From Imbricaverruca yamaguchii (lineage: Eukaryota > Arthropoda > Thecostraca > Neoverrucidae): a DNA stretch of 64,000 bases. The position numbers and the translations under genes are program-made. The stretch spans positions 213,501 through 277,500 of the forward strand of contig JAOTOL010001340.1 in NCBI GenBank assembly GCA_034440575.1, given 5' to 3'. The notes beneath the pieces are model-generated. The model was not told where the DNA came from and ran no database searches. It worked only from the letters and a program-made list of their open reading frames with translations. Positions 46,295 to 56,930 of the stretch are shown one piece after another (the first letter of the stretch is position 1; each line of letters begins with the position of its first letter).

Positions 46295-46801
46295 TCACTG
46301 CGCGGACAGCCGGCCGCGCAGTGGCCGGCTGTCCGCGTCAATCGATTGGTACACGTTGCAGGCCCGAACCACCGCTCGTACCGCTGGCCGCGACACCCGC
46401 GTTTCACGGCACAGCCGCCGCACGTGCCACAGTGTACGCCGCAACCATTGATGTCCGTAGGCCTCGTGAACCTCCCTGATCCACTCGGGCTTCGCGTCGG
46501 GCCGTGGGTCAATGGGCCGTGGCGCATCGTCGCCATCCTCGTCGGCCGAGACCGAGTCGCGCAGCCACTTTTTCGGCACACGGGTGCGGATGTCCGCCGG
46601 GTTGTCGGCGGACCGCACAAGACCGATCGTCATGGACAGCTGGAACTCCGCTACCAGCTGCAGGATGACGTCCATCCGTCTGCAAATTAACATCTCCCCG
46701 TGTGCCTTAGTGCGCAAGCGCGCGCTGCCACTCAGCGCGTCATCAATCCATTTGTGCACGGTGGCGGAGTCAGGGCGGAGATCGACGGTACTGACCCCCA
46801 T
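46295..46801 (-). pseudogene. LTR copy B: RNase H second part and integrase N-terminus
   Basis: Starts right to left with GVSTVDLRPDSATVHKWI (RNase H), then VRSADNPAD, then PEWIREVHEAYGHQWL and VVRACNVYQSID. The last two resemble the His-His and Cys parts of an integrase HHCC finger, but the second Cys is Tyr in both copies. The frame ends in the palindromic deletion scar, so the catalytic integrase core is missing. It overlaps the upstream frame by about 70 bp because of a frameshift at the run TGGGGG that is identical in copy A. Confidence 0.85.
46302..46336. repeat. Perfect 14-bp inverted repeat at the integrase deletion junction
   Basis: GCGGACAGCCGGCC (46302-46315), loop GCGCAGT, GGCCGGCTGTCCGC (46323-46336). 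Copy A has only one related GACTGTCCGCGCAGTGATG at the downstream side. The palindrome is therefore a scar made with the deletion. Confidence 0.92.
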
Positions 46802-48306
46802 GCCACAGTAAGATTGATACCGCTAAGCGCCGCGTCGAGCTCCGCCATATTAATGTGCATAGCGGCCTGCGACTCCGGTCTCAGCCAACTCGCGTCTCCC
46901 ACGACGTCGCCGTCCGCGTTGGCCACCACTACGTCCGCCGCGAGCGAGCTGGCGTCCGTCCAGACGACCACCTTGTCTCCGTCCATACACCAGGGGCCGT
47001 GGGTCGGGTCAGCCTCGCTCAGCCGAGCCGCCACCTGGTCGACCTGGCCGCGCAATACCTCGTCACCAATCGGGTCGTCCCACCCGGTCGACAAGGCCTT
47101 GGAGCGTCGCTTGAGCCACACGGCCGCCAGCCTGAGCCAGCCGGCCACGGGCACATGCGACACCAGTCGGCCGCACCAGGCGAACACTGCCCGACGAGTG
47201 AGCACCGCCAGCGGGGCCGCCACCGGATTGTCGCGCCGCCAGTGGAGCGCGCCCTCTTGATTTGGGCTCACGCGGAGCCCGGGAAGGCGCGTCCCGGCAG
47301 CCGCACGCTCCGGTGGCTTGCACGCCAGGCTGTACCTCGCGAAATGCGCCACTACATAGTCTGCACTGACTACGTTTTCGTCCACTAGCAGATCATCTAC
47401 GTAGGGCAACACGCCGCGGGACACGTCCCGGTCGCGGAGCAGCACAGCTTGTACGACGGCCTTCATCACGAGCGGGGCGATGTTGAACCCGGAGCCGATC
47501 CGTGTTAGACAGTACCGCTGTCCGCGAACCTCGACCGTCTGATACGGCCACAGCCGTCTGTCCAGCCGGAGCTGCAGGTACGCCCTGCGCAGATCAACGA
47601 CCGCGATACGGGCGCCGTGTCGTCGCCAGCGTCGCAGCTGGTCGACACAGACGTCCGCGTCGGCGGTGTGCGCAAGGACGTGACCGTTCAACTCGCGGTA
47701 GTCCAGAACGGGGCGCACCTTGCCCTTGTTCGGCTGTTGGACCGCTATCAACGGCATCAGGCCGCGCGCTGGCCCATCCGTCCCCTCGTTGTATGGCCAC
47801 AGCCAGCCATCGGCAACCCATAAGTCGAGCTCGGCATCGTACGCCACGCGCGCTACCGCCGGCACCGCGTACTGCGCGGTCCGGCTCCGTAGGCGTGCCG
47901 GTCCGACGCCCGTCGCCCACTTCCAGGCCACCGTCCAGGCCGCAGCCCGCACATCAAAGCGCGCCACGATGTCCTCGGCATCCACCTGCACATCCTGTGC
48001 CGCCGCCCCGACCACCGCGGCATCAACCTGCACGCTCCGTGCCGCCGCCGCCGCCGTGCAGACCCCCACGTCTGACGCGGCCCGCACTACGACGCCTCCC
48101 AGGACCGTCGCCCCGGTCATACCCATAATCATGTCCACGCCCAGAGGTCTGCCCGGCACCACCAGGGCGGCGAGCGTAACCCGCTTGCTCTGGTAGGCCA
48201 CCATCACACGCGTGACGCCGACGCACCTCAGCGTCCCCTCATTAACGGCGCGTAGCAGCACCGACCGCGGCTCCCACGTCGAGCAGCACCCGACGTAGAT
48301 GAGCAC
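46732..48306 (-). pseudogene. LTR copy B: protease remainder, reverse transcriptase, RNase H first part
   Basis: A 524-codon open stretch, the longest in the window. It begins just after a stop (TGA, 48315-48313) that directly follows the protease Asp-Thr-Gly triplet; copy A has TGT there. It continues through PLGVDMIMGMTG, KVRPVLDYRELNGHV, VVDLRRAYLQL, LTRIGSGFN, then LPYVDDLLVDE with the catalytic YVDD at 47392-47403, and RNase H VVWTDASS and INMAELDAAL. The RT catalytic residues are intact. Missing gag, the protease stop and integrase loss make autonomy impossible. Confidence 0.88.
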
Positions 48307-48315
48307 ATCGGTTCA

Positions 48316-48480
48316 TCCCGTGTCTATCAGTGCCCGACGTGCCACGCCGTCCACAGGCATTTCCACCACCGGGAGCGCGGTCACACCTCCGGAGACGGCG
48401 CTTGCGCTGACGCGCCCCCGGCGGAGTTTCCCACTCGTCGCGGGCAGGGGACCGTGAAATGACTGACGACGCCGCAAGTC
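48316..48480 (-). pseudogene. LTR copy B: gag end and protease start
   Basis: Encodes the zinc-knuckle-like segment CGVVSHFTVPCP (copy A CGVVGHFAVACP), a Gly/Ala linker, and the protease up to RALIDTG, then stops at TGA. The upstream limit is an abrupt join to the microsatellite at about 48481. Confidence 0.75.
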
Positions 48481-48606
<126 letters not shown>

Positions 48607-48819
48607 AGATCCGAGCCCACTGTATGACACTGCAGTCGCATGCTATTACTCAACTCTGTTATGCTGACATGTACTGTGCACTGCTCTTCTAATTATGTCT
48701 TGATCAGTTATGGGACGATTTTCCCCGTTGGCGAGGATGCTGAATAAACATAAACATACACATCGTGGAATAAAAATTCAGAATTTCTGAGATATGAAAA
48801 TATAGTGGGCGAAATCCAA

Positions 48820-48900
48820 TGTTTTTTTTTTTTTTTTTTTTTTGGGGGGGGTGGTCTAGTGCGTTGGCACTTCGCCCCCCCCCCCCACCCCCAAATGTTT
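48820..48900. repeat. Homopolymer cluster and reversed dispersed-repeat end
   Basis: A T-run of more than 20 followed by a G-run, then a C-run at about 48875-48890, and CGACACCCCTGG (48910-48921), the reverse of CCAGGGGTGTCG. This looks like the end of a reversed CAGGGGCGTC-family element. Confidence 0.55.
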
Positions 48901-48920
48901 TTCAAAAATCGACACCCCTG

Positions 48921-49085
48921 GGTCGGACATGGCTCATGCAGGGGTAGGATATGGCTGACCCACGAATAAAATACGGCTGGCGCACGGGTAGGATATGGCT
49001 GACGCAGGGGTAGGATATGGCTGACGCACGGCTAGGATATGGCTGGCGCACGGGCAGGATATGGCTGACGCAGGGGCAGATACGG
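48921..49085 (+). repeat. Tandem repeat, ~22-bp unit, about 7-8 copies
   Basis: Units read AGGATATGGCTGACGCACGG with variants GGCTGGCG and CAGGGGT. Spacing is regular at 22 bp in the second half. Confidence 0.9.
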
Positions 49086-49279
49086 TTGAAGCTCCGAACG
49101 TGAAAGTCAAGATTCGGTCGGACGTCCCGTATATTATAATTTCTTGCGGGCGGCCTCCAACCTGGATTGGGTTCTACTTGCTTAGGTTTAATAGCGAAAT
49201 GATCTGTGACATTTCACTCCGTTGGCCTGCTAGCGCACCCATGATGTGTGTACCAATTGACCAGTGGTCGGGTTTTGTT

Positions 49280-49835
49280 CGGTTAGTTCTTTTTCCGTCA
49301 ATATCTTTGGAACTTATCTGGCCGAAACAAACTGAGAACCATTAAACCAAAGCTAGGGCGGTGGGAATCATCGTCAATAATTTCACGGAGGGAGGAGGTA
49401 GTGCTCGCCAGGATACGGATAGGACACACCTATGCCACCCACGGCTACCTGCTGCAGAATCAGGACAGACCGATGTGCGCTCGTTGTGATGTCCCATTAA
49501 CGGTCCGACACATCCTTCTGGTGTGCCCTCGTTTCGCAGCCGAACGAAGACGACACTTTGGAAGAGAGGTATCCACACTGACGAAGACAAATCTTCTTGG
49601 TGATGGGTCACGTGTGATTCAGAATGGACAACTATTCGAGTTTCTATCGCAAATGCGATTTGCTGTCATATATCCAGGGAGGTAAATATATCGGTCTCGT
49701 TTGGGCATAGTGAGTGCTCCTTAAACGTGAAAGTAATCCTGAACGGAACATAAAACCTAGATAGACAGGAACACAGTTATGGGCGCTATATGATCAGCAT
49801 GGTCGATGCGCCCTGAAGCCCAAATAACTAACTAA
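49280..49835 (+). mobile_element. 3' fragment of a second LINE type (Jockey/I-like)
   Basis: A 5'-truncated LINE ending. The coding part is followed by ~150 bp of 3' UTR that ends GAAGCCCAAATAACTAACTA, an AACT-repeat tail. It differs from the CR1-like family in both protein and tail. The clade assignment rests on the zinc-binding C-terminus and is tentative. Confidence 0.8.
49300..49685 (+). pseudogene. C-terminus of a Jockey/I-like LINE ORF2
   Basis: In one frame: YLWNLSGRNKLRTIKPKLG, then RREEVVLARIRIGHTYATHG, then PMCARCDVPLTVRHILLVCP and a conserved LF.FL ending before TAA (49683-49685). The Cys-Cys-His-Cys pattern and the RIGHT..THG stretch are characteristic of the region after RNase H in many LINE ORF2 proteins, thought to bind nucleic acid. 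The part upstream of about 49300 is not in frame. This piece alone has no activity. The end of the frame looks authentic, since the 3' tail follows. Confidence 0.82.
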
Positions 49836-49954
49836 CTAACTGTTCGGTTAGTTGTCGCGTCATGTCGAGCATTGTCAGACGTTGTGTTGCGCTTGCTCAG
49901 TTCGGAGCGAGTCGGTTTTGGGTGGACTCAGATTAGAAAAACGTGTAGGGCCAA

Positions 49955-50530
49955 GTTTGGCAGTCTGGTCTGGTCGGGTCGGATCGGATCGGTTTGAGTT
50001 GGGTCGGATCGTGTTAGATGGAATCGGATCGGATTGGGTCGGGTCTGGTCTGATCGGGTCGGTTTGAGTTGGGTCGGATCGTGTTAGATGGAATCGGATC
50101 GGATTGGGTCGGGTCTGGTCTGATCGGGTCGGTTTGAATCGGGTCGGGTCGGGGTGGGTTGGGCCTGGTTAAGTCGGGTCGGTTCGTGTCGTGTCGGGTC
50201 TGGTCGGGTCAGATCAGATCGGATCGGATCTGATCGGATCGGATCTGATCAGATCGGATTGGATCAAGTCGGTTCAGGTCCAGTTCGGTGGACTCAAGTT
50301 GGATCTTGTCTGGCCGGGTTTGGTAAAGTCGGGTCTGGTCGGGCCGGATCTGGTCAGATCGATCGGGGTTGCGTCAGGTCAGATCGGATTGAGTCGGGTC
50401 CGATCAGGTTAGGTCGGCTTGAGTCGGTCGTGTCGGATGGAATCGGATCAGATTGAACCGGGTCTGGTCGGATCGGGACGGTTTGAGTTGGGTCGGATCG
50501 GGTCGGGTCGGGTTGGGTCGGGTCGGGTCA
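49955..50530 (+). repeat. GGTCG/GATCG pentamer-like array with an exact 70-bp duplication
   Basis: Nearly all of this stretch is GGTCG, GGATC and GTCTG words. 49991-50060 and 50061-50130 are identical 70-bp units (starting GGTTTGAGTTGGGTCGGATC) and a third begins at 50131. A diverged relative is at about 50440-50510. Long frames on both strands are by-products. Confidence 0.95.
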
Positions 50531-50919
50531 ACGCTCACCAATCGTTGTTCCGCCAGACAAAAAGTGCAGAGTGTTCGACCAGCTCTCGGCCTCGTCTCTC
50601 TCATACACGGGCTGTTGATGTTCCCTGGAAAGAAACGAGAATGAGACATGCTTGCACTTCACTTTTACCGCAATGGCGAGAAGTTCCTCGGCTTGGAAAT
50701 AAAAACCGATTTCAACTCGTCATGCACCACGAAACGTCATGAAGCCAGTAGGGGTGAGTGGAAATGATGGACCCAGGGAAATTATCGACGATCCAAAGGT
50801 ATTTCGAATGTTGTGTTTGGCGGATAGAGAGATCGATTTAGAGAGCGTAACGGGGGATTTTTATCTCAGTAGTGGTAGCAGTGCCCATTCAGTGCAGTTC
50901 CCAAGATTTTTTGGCAAGT

Positions 50920-51010
50920 AAGACATAGGTGTAGGTTTCTGAAAATGATTGGTAGGGTACAATGCATAAAGGCAATTGGCGGGCAGAAGTGGATTGAGGG
51001 GGAGCATACC
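50920..51010 (-). repeat. Dispersed repeat fragment (CCTCAATCAATTTTGG family, reversed)
   Basis: On the minus strand it resembles 18945-19015 and 55925-55975 (CAATCA, CCATTGCYTTCTTGTAT, TTTTCAGAGATGTACACCT). It lies directly before the hAT-like repeat copy 2. Confidence 0.45.
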
Positions 51011-51065
51011 ACATATCGTCTCATGCTAAAAGTTGAAATTACTGGGAGGAGAAAAACCGACGTTA

Positions 51066-51370
51066 CAGGGGCGGTCGGCCCATGTAAGGCACTAAGGCAG
51101 TGCCTCACCTGAATAGAGCTGGGAAGTATTTGTGTACGTTATTTTCATAAAATGATGCTTTCATCCACTGGAATGTAGCAAACTTGAAAAACTGGACACA
51201 AATATGCATTGGTGACTCATAATGATGGTGAAAATTGAAAGTTCATTTACAAATGTAAATGAACTTTCATATACATCTTAGCTTCGAAACAGCTCTATCA
51301 TCGATCGGCTGAGGCTAACCTCTTGCACGTATCGCCATATAGTGCGTTTTCGTTTCATAACAAGCGGAGG
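51066..51370 (+). repeat. Dispersed repeat, hAT-like ends, copy 2
   Basis: Begins CAGGGGCGGTCGGCCCATGT and aligns with 16629-16920 throughout. It differs by carrying a perfect local inverted duplication, GAAAGTTCATTTAC / GTAAATGAACTTTC (51237-51250 and 51255-51268), where copy 1 has the sequence once. Confidence 0.65.
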
Positions 51371-51374
51371 GTGG

Positions 51375-53510
51375 GTCGGGGCCCTCCAATATGGTTTGGC
51401 AATCAGTGACGTCACATGGGCTAGACAATTGCTCAGTTCCGTAGGCGCTCCAGCGAAACTTCCGTATTTCTACACGACATTTCCCATCTTATATACCATC
51501 GAAATATGGCAAAATCGGGTTTATTTGAAAGCTTGCAGAATCTTGTCCACGAACATGAGCCGTACTTTTCATAACGCCGGGTTTTTTTCGCTTGTACCAA
51601 CGCTGACTGCATTCATGTCAAGCGCCGCAAGAATCGCGCGGTGCCACGAGTGGTAGCAGTATGATGAGTCCCTGCCCCTTCCCCCGCCAATGACGTACCT
51701 AGGATTTGCATAAGAGGGTTGGGATGCATTTGGAGGGTGCCCATCCTGCCATTATTTTTGGTTTAATAGCAATGCTGGCAAATGCACTGCAGTATACACT
51801 CACCATGGCTAATGCCAAATTATTTTGGCATCAGCAACAGGCTTGCCTTTGCTGAAGGGAACAATTGAAGAAAAAAAACATCTAAATGTTGTCATTCTTT
51901 TGCATGGTAAGCTAGAACCATTAAACCGGTTAAATATTTGTTGTATTCCCACTCTTTCCACAGTGCACAAGACCCTGTCCTGCTGTTTACCCGACCACAT
52001 TAGCAGCTGTCTCCAAAGTAATCATTATTGATAAAATTGTTCATGTGAATTTCTTACTTGGAGTAACAGCAAGCAAGCTGATCTCAGTCTCATGAGGGTG
52101 GTGCAACTCTGGATCTGAGCAGGCACAGGCTGGACTGGGGCCGACTTCTGGTGCAGGCAGATCGAGACAGGAGAGGTTGGAGGCAGAAGCTAGCCCTTGA
52201 GGAGAAGGTTGAGATGGAGAATCCAGACTGAAAATAAGGACTCCACCTTTGAGTTCACAACATTATATTCCAAGGCATCTTAGTTTATACAATTTTTCCA
52301 CAACAAGAACAACAAAGTTTTCCATCTATCAAAATACCCCATTTGATTATTAATCCACGACTATATCTTCAATGGGAGGTTAGGCTAGGTTAGCATGCGC
52401 ACTGGATGGGGAGGGGCGAATCCGCCCACCCCTGCGGTTTTTCGCACATAACTCCAGATTTTACCTGGCGATTTACGCCATTGTTTGCACACCTGCTTAG
52501 AAATGACCGGCGTGTTGCCTAAAGGCAGAAATATGGAAATCGGTCGATTTTTCGAGTTAGGGGCCGTTAATGTCAAAAACCTTCGCAACGCCAGACAACA
52601 AAAATCGGCACTCATGGGCTTCCCATATATTGGCAACATGCACGTGTTCTTGGCGACACTAGCGATATATTTGATGTGTATTGTTATTATATATAGATTC
52701 AGTCATGTTTGGTTACCTAGGTCAAGTCAGGTCAACTTGACAGGTTAATAAACGAAACTTGGCCAACTGGAATGTTGTTACAAATGCAAATGACCGTCAT
52801 GCGATTGATGTTACTTTGCATGTTACTCCCAAACATCTTGAAAACTACTGCTTGTCATTGTGTGCCTAAGCGTTTCAATACTGCATTCATGTACATTACT
52901 CCTTTCTTTGCGAAGCCGATTGCGCCGAGCCGCCCATCAGAGCAGTCGGACTGGCGGCCCGGTTCCGGTAACTGGAGCAAGTAATGACCTGATAGTGCTG
53001 CTATATAGGTGACTTGAGGTTAAATGCCTGGTCTAGAATCTCTCTTGCATCATTGGCAATGTCCAAAACATCGTTGATGTCCTAAAGAATTTAAACACAA
53101 TCACAGCGATCCATAGTAATGATAAGCCAATCCACACAAAACCAGAACATTTTGATATTTTGACCTTATTTAACCTTGAAGATATTGACCTAGTCACGAA
53201 ATTTGCACACAATATAGTTTACTACCGTACCCATCCACCCTGCGAATTTCGTTGCTCCAGGTTTAATAAGAGCCGAAATCTTAGGGGGACAGAATCTGCC
53301 CCTCCAATGCACGTAATTTTCAAAGGCCCTCCAGAGCGCTTGTTACGTGTTGTTGCTTTTTTAACATTACTTTTTTATGAAGTTCCAAGCCTCTTTTTTG
53401 TGTTACTTTGCTCAAAAACTGAAAAGTAAACAATTGGACATAAAATGAGTGGTCCTAATTGGTGTCAGTCACATTCATTAAACATTGCATTGGAAAGTCA
53501 TATTCCAAGT
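51375..53510. other. Unassigned intergenic sequence
   Basis: GTGACGTCAC occurs at 51406-51415 close to a CCAAT box. 52410-52640 starts (minus strand) in a conserved-looking GCAGGGGTGGGCGGATTCG stretch that may be another CAGGGG-type element end. 53370-53510 belongs to the AAAATGAGTGGTCC family. No gene recognised. Confidence 0.35.
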
Positions 53511-54171
53511 AGGGGCGTCGATTTGTATCCTTTCGTGGGAGCCATGGCCCCACCAATGTTGATCTTGCCCCCCCCCCCAAGAAGCCATGCTGTTTTTATG
53601 TTCATAATAAAGTTTAAAGAAAAAGAAAATACCATGCTGTATTGAACTTATTGATGTTAACCAGAGTATTTCTACTGTAAAGAAACAGATTAGGTTTGGT
53701 AGTGGACTGAATCTCCACCTTTTACTGCAAAATTAAAGTGTGCCAAAAAAAAAATAACTGGATTTCCCTTCACTGTGGAAGTACCACTTGCATCATAAAA
53801 TGCTGAGATTAGCAGATGCTGATGGATTATAAATCTGAACTATAAGGTTGCCTTAAAAAACCTGCTATGCCACTAACGAACAATTCCATTGTCATACTGA
53901 TGTTTGTACACACCACCAATCTCACTTGTGTTCAACTCGAGTTGAATAAAAAATCAACACATGTATCAATATTTTTTTGATGAGTCATGAGTTGAATCAA
54001 TTCTTTTCCCCAAAATAGATCTTGAGATGGGAGTTGCATCACATCTTTCTAGAAAAAGAAACAATTAGTTAAATAATGAGTCAATCATTAATATCACAAT
54101 GAGTCACTTGAGTGTTGAGTCAAATGCAAGCTATGAAAAAATGATATAAAGCATGTATATTTGTGAATAGC
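53511..54171 (+). repeat. Dispersed repeat (CAGGGGCGTC family), longest copy
   Basis: Begins AGGGGCGTCGATTTGTATCC with CCACCAATGTTGATCTTG and a poly-C run, then an AT-rich body shared with 38420-39020. It is followed without a gap by another copy, so the two lie head to tail. No transposase is present, which suggests a non-autonomous element. Confidence 0.75.
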
Positions 54172-54690
54172 AATGGCATCAATTTGTATCCTCTTGTGGG
54201 GGCAATGGAACCCCAATATTGATTTCCCCCCCCCCCCAATAGCATATGCTATTTTTATGCTGATAAGAAAGCTAAAGGGAAAAAATGAAAGCATGAAATA
54301 AAGAATTTAGTTGATACACATTTCGCACTGAAAAGTAACAGATTTTGATTAGACAGTAAATTACCTCTGATTTTGATTAGACAGAAAATTGTGCAAAAAC
54401 CCTGAAATAACTGGACTTCCCTCTACTGTAGAAGGACAACTTACATACATCATAAAATGTTGAGATTAGCTGATGCTGATGCACTTTAAGCCAGATTGTC
54501 CAACAAATCTGCTAAGCCACCAAACAACAATTGTTTTGTCATACTGATGCTTGTATGCACCACCAATGCCAATGCCACATGCATATGGAGTTTGAACAGG
54601 GTTTCATTCCATTCTCAATTTCCAGTCATCAAACTTGATGCAATCCAGTGCAGTGAAAACAAACACATTCATCATTGAGATTATGGATGT
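54172..54690 (+). repeat. Dispersed repeat (CAGGGGCGTC family), second tandem copy
   Basis: Begins GGCATCAATTTGTATCCTCT and follows the order of the preceding copy (poly-C, GAAAGCTAAAGG, ACTTCCCTCTACTGTAGAAG, ATAAAATGTTGAGATTAGCT) but is diverged and lacks the 3' third. Confidence 0.65.
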
Positions 54691-54699
54691 ACAAACTAT

Positions 54700-55550
54700 A
54701 ATAATATCCAGCAGCCCACCCATCACCCAATCAGCTTGATATTTACTAAGGTAGGTACCCACCTAAGTACATGCCCAATGAGATATTACCTAGTTACCTA
54801 CCGATGTGCCCCAAACTGAACCAATGAGAGCCACATCTGAACCAGTCTGCCAGCTTATGATACCACGAAAGACAAAAGTCAGGAGAAGCTGCATGGACAG
54901 TGCTACAATTGATGTTCCTGAAGAAAGCAATAGGTAGGTGCCAATCAGTGCACAGCTATACAAGACCAATTATAAGGTGTTCTTGCGCAGAACCAATGTC
55001 TGGTAGCGTGCATCAAATGATACCAAGGATACCATTACATTAGAAGGAGTATCAAAGTTTCATGGAAGCCTTAGTGACGTCATGGCTTTTTCCTTCACTA
55101 CTGCAGGAATTGATAGCATCAGGCATTGCCATCTATGTCATTGGCATCAGGCATTGACCTTTATATATGTAACTAGACGGCCGACTCGCCGCACGGTCCG
55201 TGTCCTATTCCGGCAAGTCCCAGTTGAAGCAGCTGTATACGGGCAAAAGATGGAGCGGGCCGCCCACTCCCATGCATTTTGGCCCTGGAATGAAATGTAG
55301 GATGAAAAGTTATGGATAAGTAGTGATAATAAGTAGTCAAAATAATATTTCGTTCATAATGAGCAAATAGAAATGGCGAAAAATCTTGCAAAATATTGCA
55401 ATTGTGCTTTTAACGTCTAGCTTCTATCATCGTTTTGCCAACTTTGTGCTGTATTCGGCATGGAATCTTGACCCACACACGCTTGCGAAGTAATGTTGTA
55501 GATGTTTGTAGTTGACAGCATACGTGTACTGCGTGTGCACCCTATATCTA
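54700..55550. other. Unassigned intergenic sequence
   Basis: No gene recognised. A small GCATCAGGCATTG duplication occurs near 55116-55160. Confidence 0.35.
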
Positions 55551-55552
55551 AT

Positions 55553-55740
55553 CAGGGTGGGTTCCAGGAATTATCATGGGAGAGGGGAATTTGTCAGGGG
55601 GCGCCATTTCTTAGGAGGTGCACCCTGCAAAAATACCTGAAGGGGCTAAACGAAAATCCGACTTGAACACACTGAAGGGTGCTTTTGGTTAACAAATATG
55701 AAGGGGGAATACTCGAGTCTTCCCGGAGGTGCGCAGGTTC
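55553..55740 (+). repeat. Dispersed repeat (relative of 21839-22110)
   Basis: Shares AATCAGGGTGG, GGGGGCGCCATTTCTTAG and ATACTCGAGTCTTCCCGGAG with 21839-22110, without the internal duplication seen there. Confidence 0.55.
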
Positions 55741-56930
55741 CATGGGGACATATTCCTGAATCAGACGACCATCCTTGAATCTGCACAACCATCCTGCAGG
55801 GCATAGGGTGACGCTCAGGCAGGGGTGTTGCTATATATACTTTCGAGGGGACAAATGCCACATCATTGTTGGCTTTGCCCCCGCCAATGATTTCAAGCCC
55901 TAACATGGGACCCTATAGTGTGTTCCCTCAATCAATCTGGGCCTGTCCATTGCCTTCTTGTATTTTGGCCTCCTTCACCCCCCCTCTCTCAAAAATACCA
56001 AAACGTTTTTTAATAAACAAACATTTTCACGAAAAGAGCATTTTTCTCTTTAGAAACAGCTGATGTTAGGTTGGATTAGGATAGGCTAGGTTAGGTTTCC
56101 TTTCTAATGGTGAGTATTTTCAGAAAATGAAGTGCTTGACATTAAAACAAAATATCAAAAGGTTGGTTTGGCTAGATTGGCTAGGCATTTTTTCACATTA
56201 TTTTTCATGCTACATTACCTACCTCAAACCCCTTTTTGAAATAATTTTGCTCACAGCACGAAAGGTATGCATTTGCACATAAAAGGGGTGGTCCAATCAT
56301 CTTAGTCACATTCATAAGCATGACATTCTGAAGAAGGATTCAACAAATAAAAAACACCATAAATGGCAAATGTACCAAATGAGTTGTATTTTTGGGAAAA
56401 ACACTTGAAACTTTTGAAAAGAATTCCAATTTAACAAACTAAGCTAACCTAACTTTACCACACAAAACCCATTTCTTTGCTGTTCGGAGGAAGGGGTGTG
56501 TAAAAATTTGCTTTGTTACCACCTTAAAGCACAATAATACCAGGTTGATTAGGTTAGACTAGTGTAGGTTTTTAAGGTGGAAATTTTGGTCTCAAAAAGT
56601 TTAAAAACGGAAATGTTTCCTTCAAAAGCAGCTGACGTTAGGTTAGGGCAGGCTGCGTTCGGTTTTTATATTTGGGAAAAATGTTCAGAAAATGTACCGC
56701 GTACAATTTTTATCTTTTATTTTTTGCCATTTTTTTCTTCTCCACATTGAGGTTGTGATATGCTAGATTCCATTATGTTGGTTATGGTTATTAGGTTATT
56801 GATTCACTTATGAGTGGATTCATACCATTCCCACTTGTGTCTAAAAGCTACATCATAACCTTACCTTTATAACGTATATCACAAGAATCCATCACGATTA
56901 TATTGCTCACTCAGGACACCATGTTGCAGA
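55741..56930. other. Mixed dispersed-repeat remnants
   Basis: 55820-55900 is a diverged relative of the CAGGGGCGTC family end. 55925-55975 belongs to the CCTCAATCAATCTGGGCC family. 56215-56330 belongs to the AAAATGAGTGGTCC family. TTAGGTTAGG words are frequent. No gene recognised. Confidence 0.45.

Larger units (their letters stand above)
45710..48480 (-). mobile_element. LTR retrotransposon copy B (decayed, minus strand)
   Basis: The second copy of the copy A family. Reading right to left: protease, RT, RNase H and integrase N-terminus, then a deletion of the integrase core, the pol C-terminus, a polypurine tract and one LTR (45990 down to 45710). gag and the 5' LTR are gone: homology begins near the gag zinc knuckle and is replaced upstream by a (GAC GAK)n microsatellite. 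Its RT keeps YVDD. The sequence beyond the LTR differs from that beyond copy A, so this is a separate insertion and not a simple duplication of copy A with its flanks. Confidence 0.9.

Noticed and set aside
46700..48196. Long plus-strand frames over LTR copy B
   Set aside because: Shadows of the minus-strand RT/RNase H frame; translations lack any domain motif.
49852..50649. Several 60-107-codon proteins in the GGTCG array
   Set aside because: Pentamer repeats lack stops in some frames; the products are Ser/Gly/Asp low-complexity strings.
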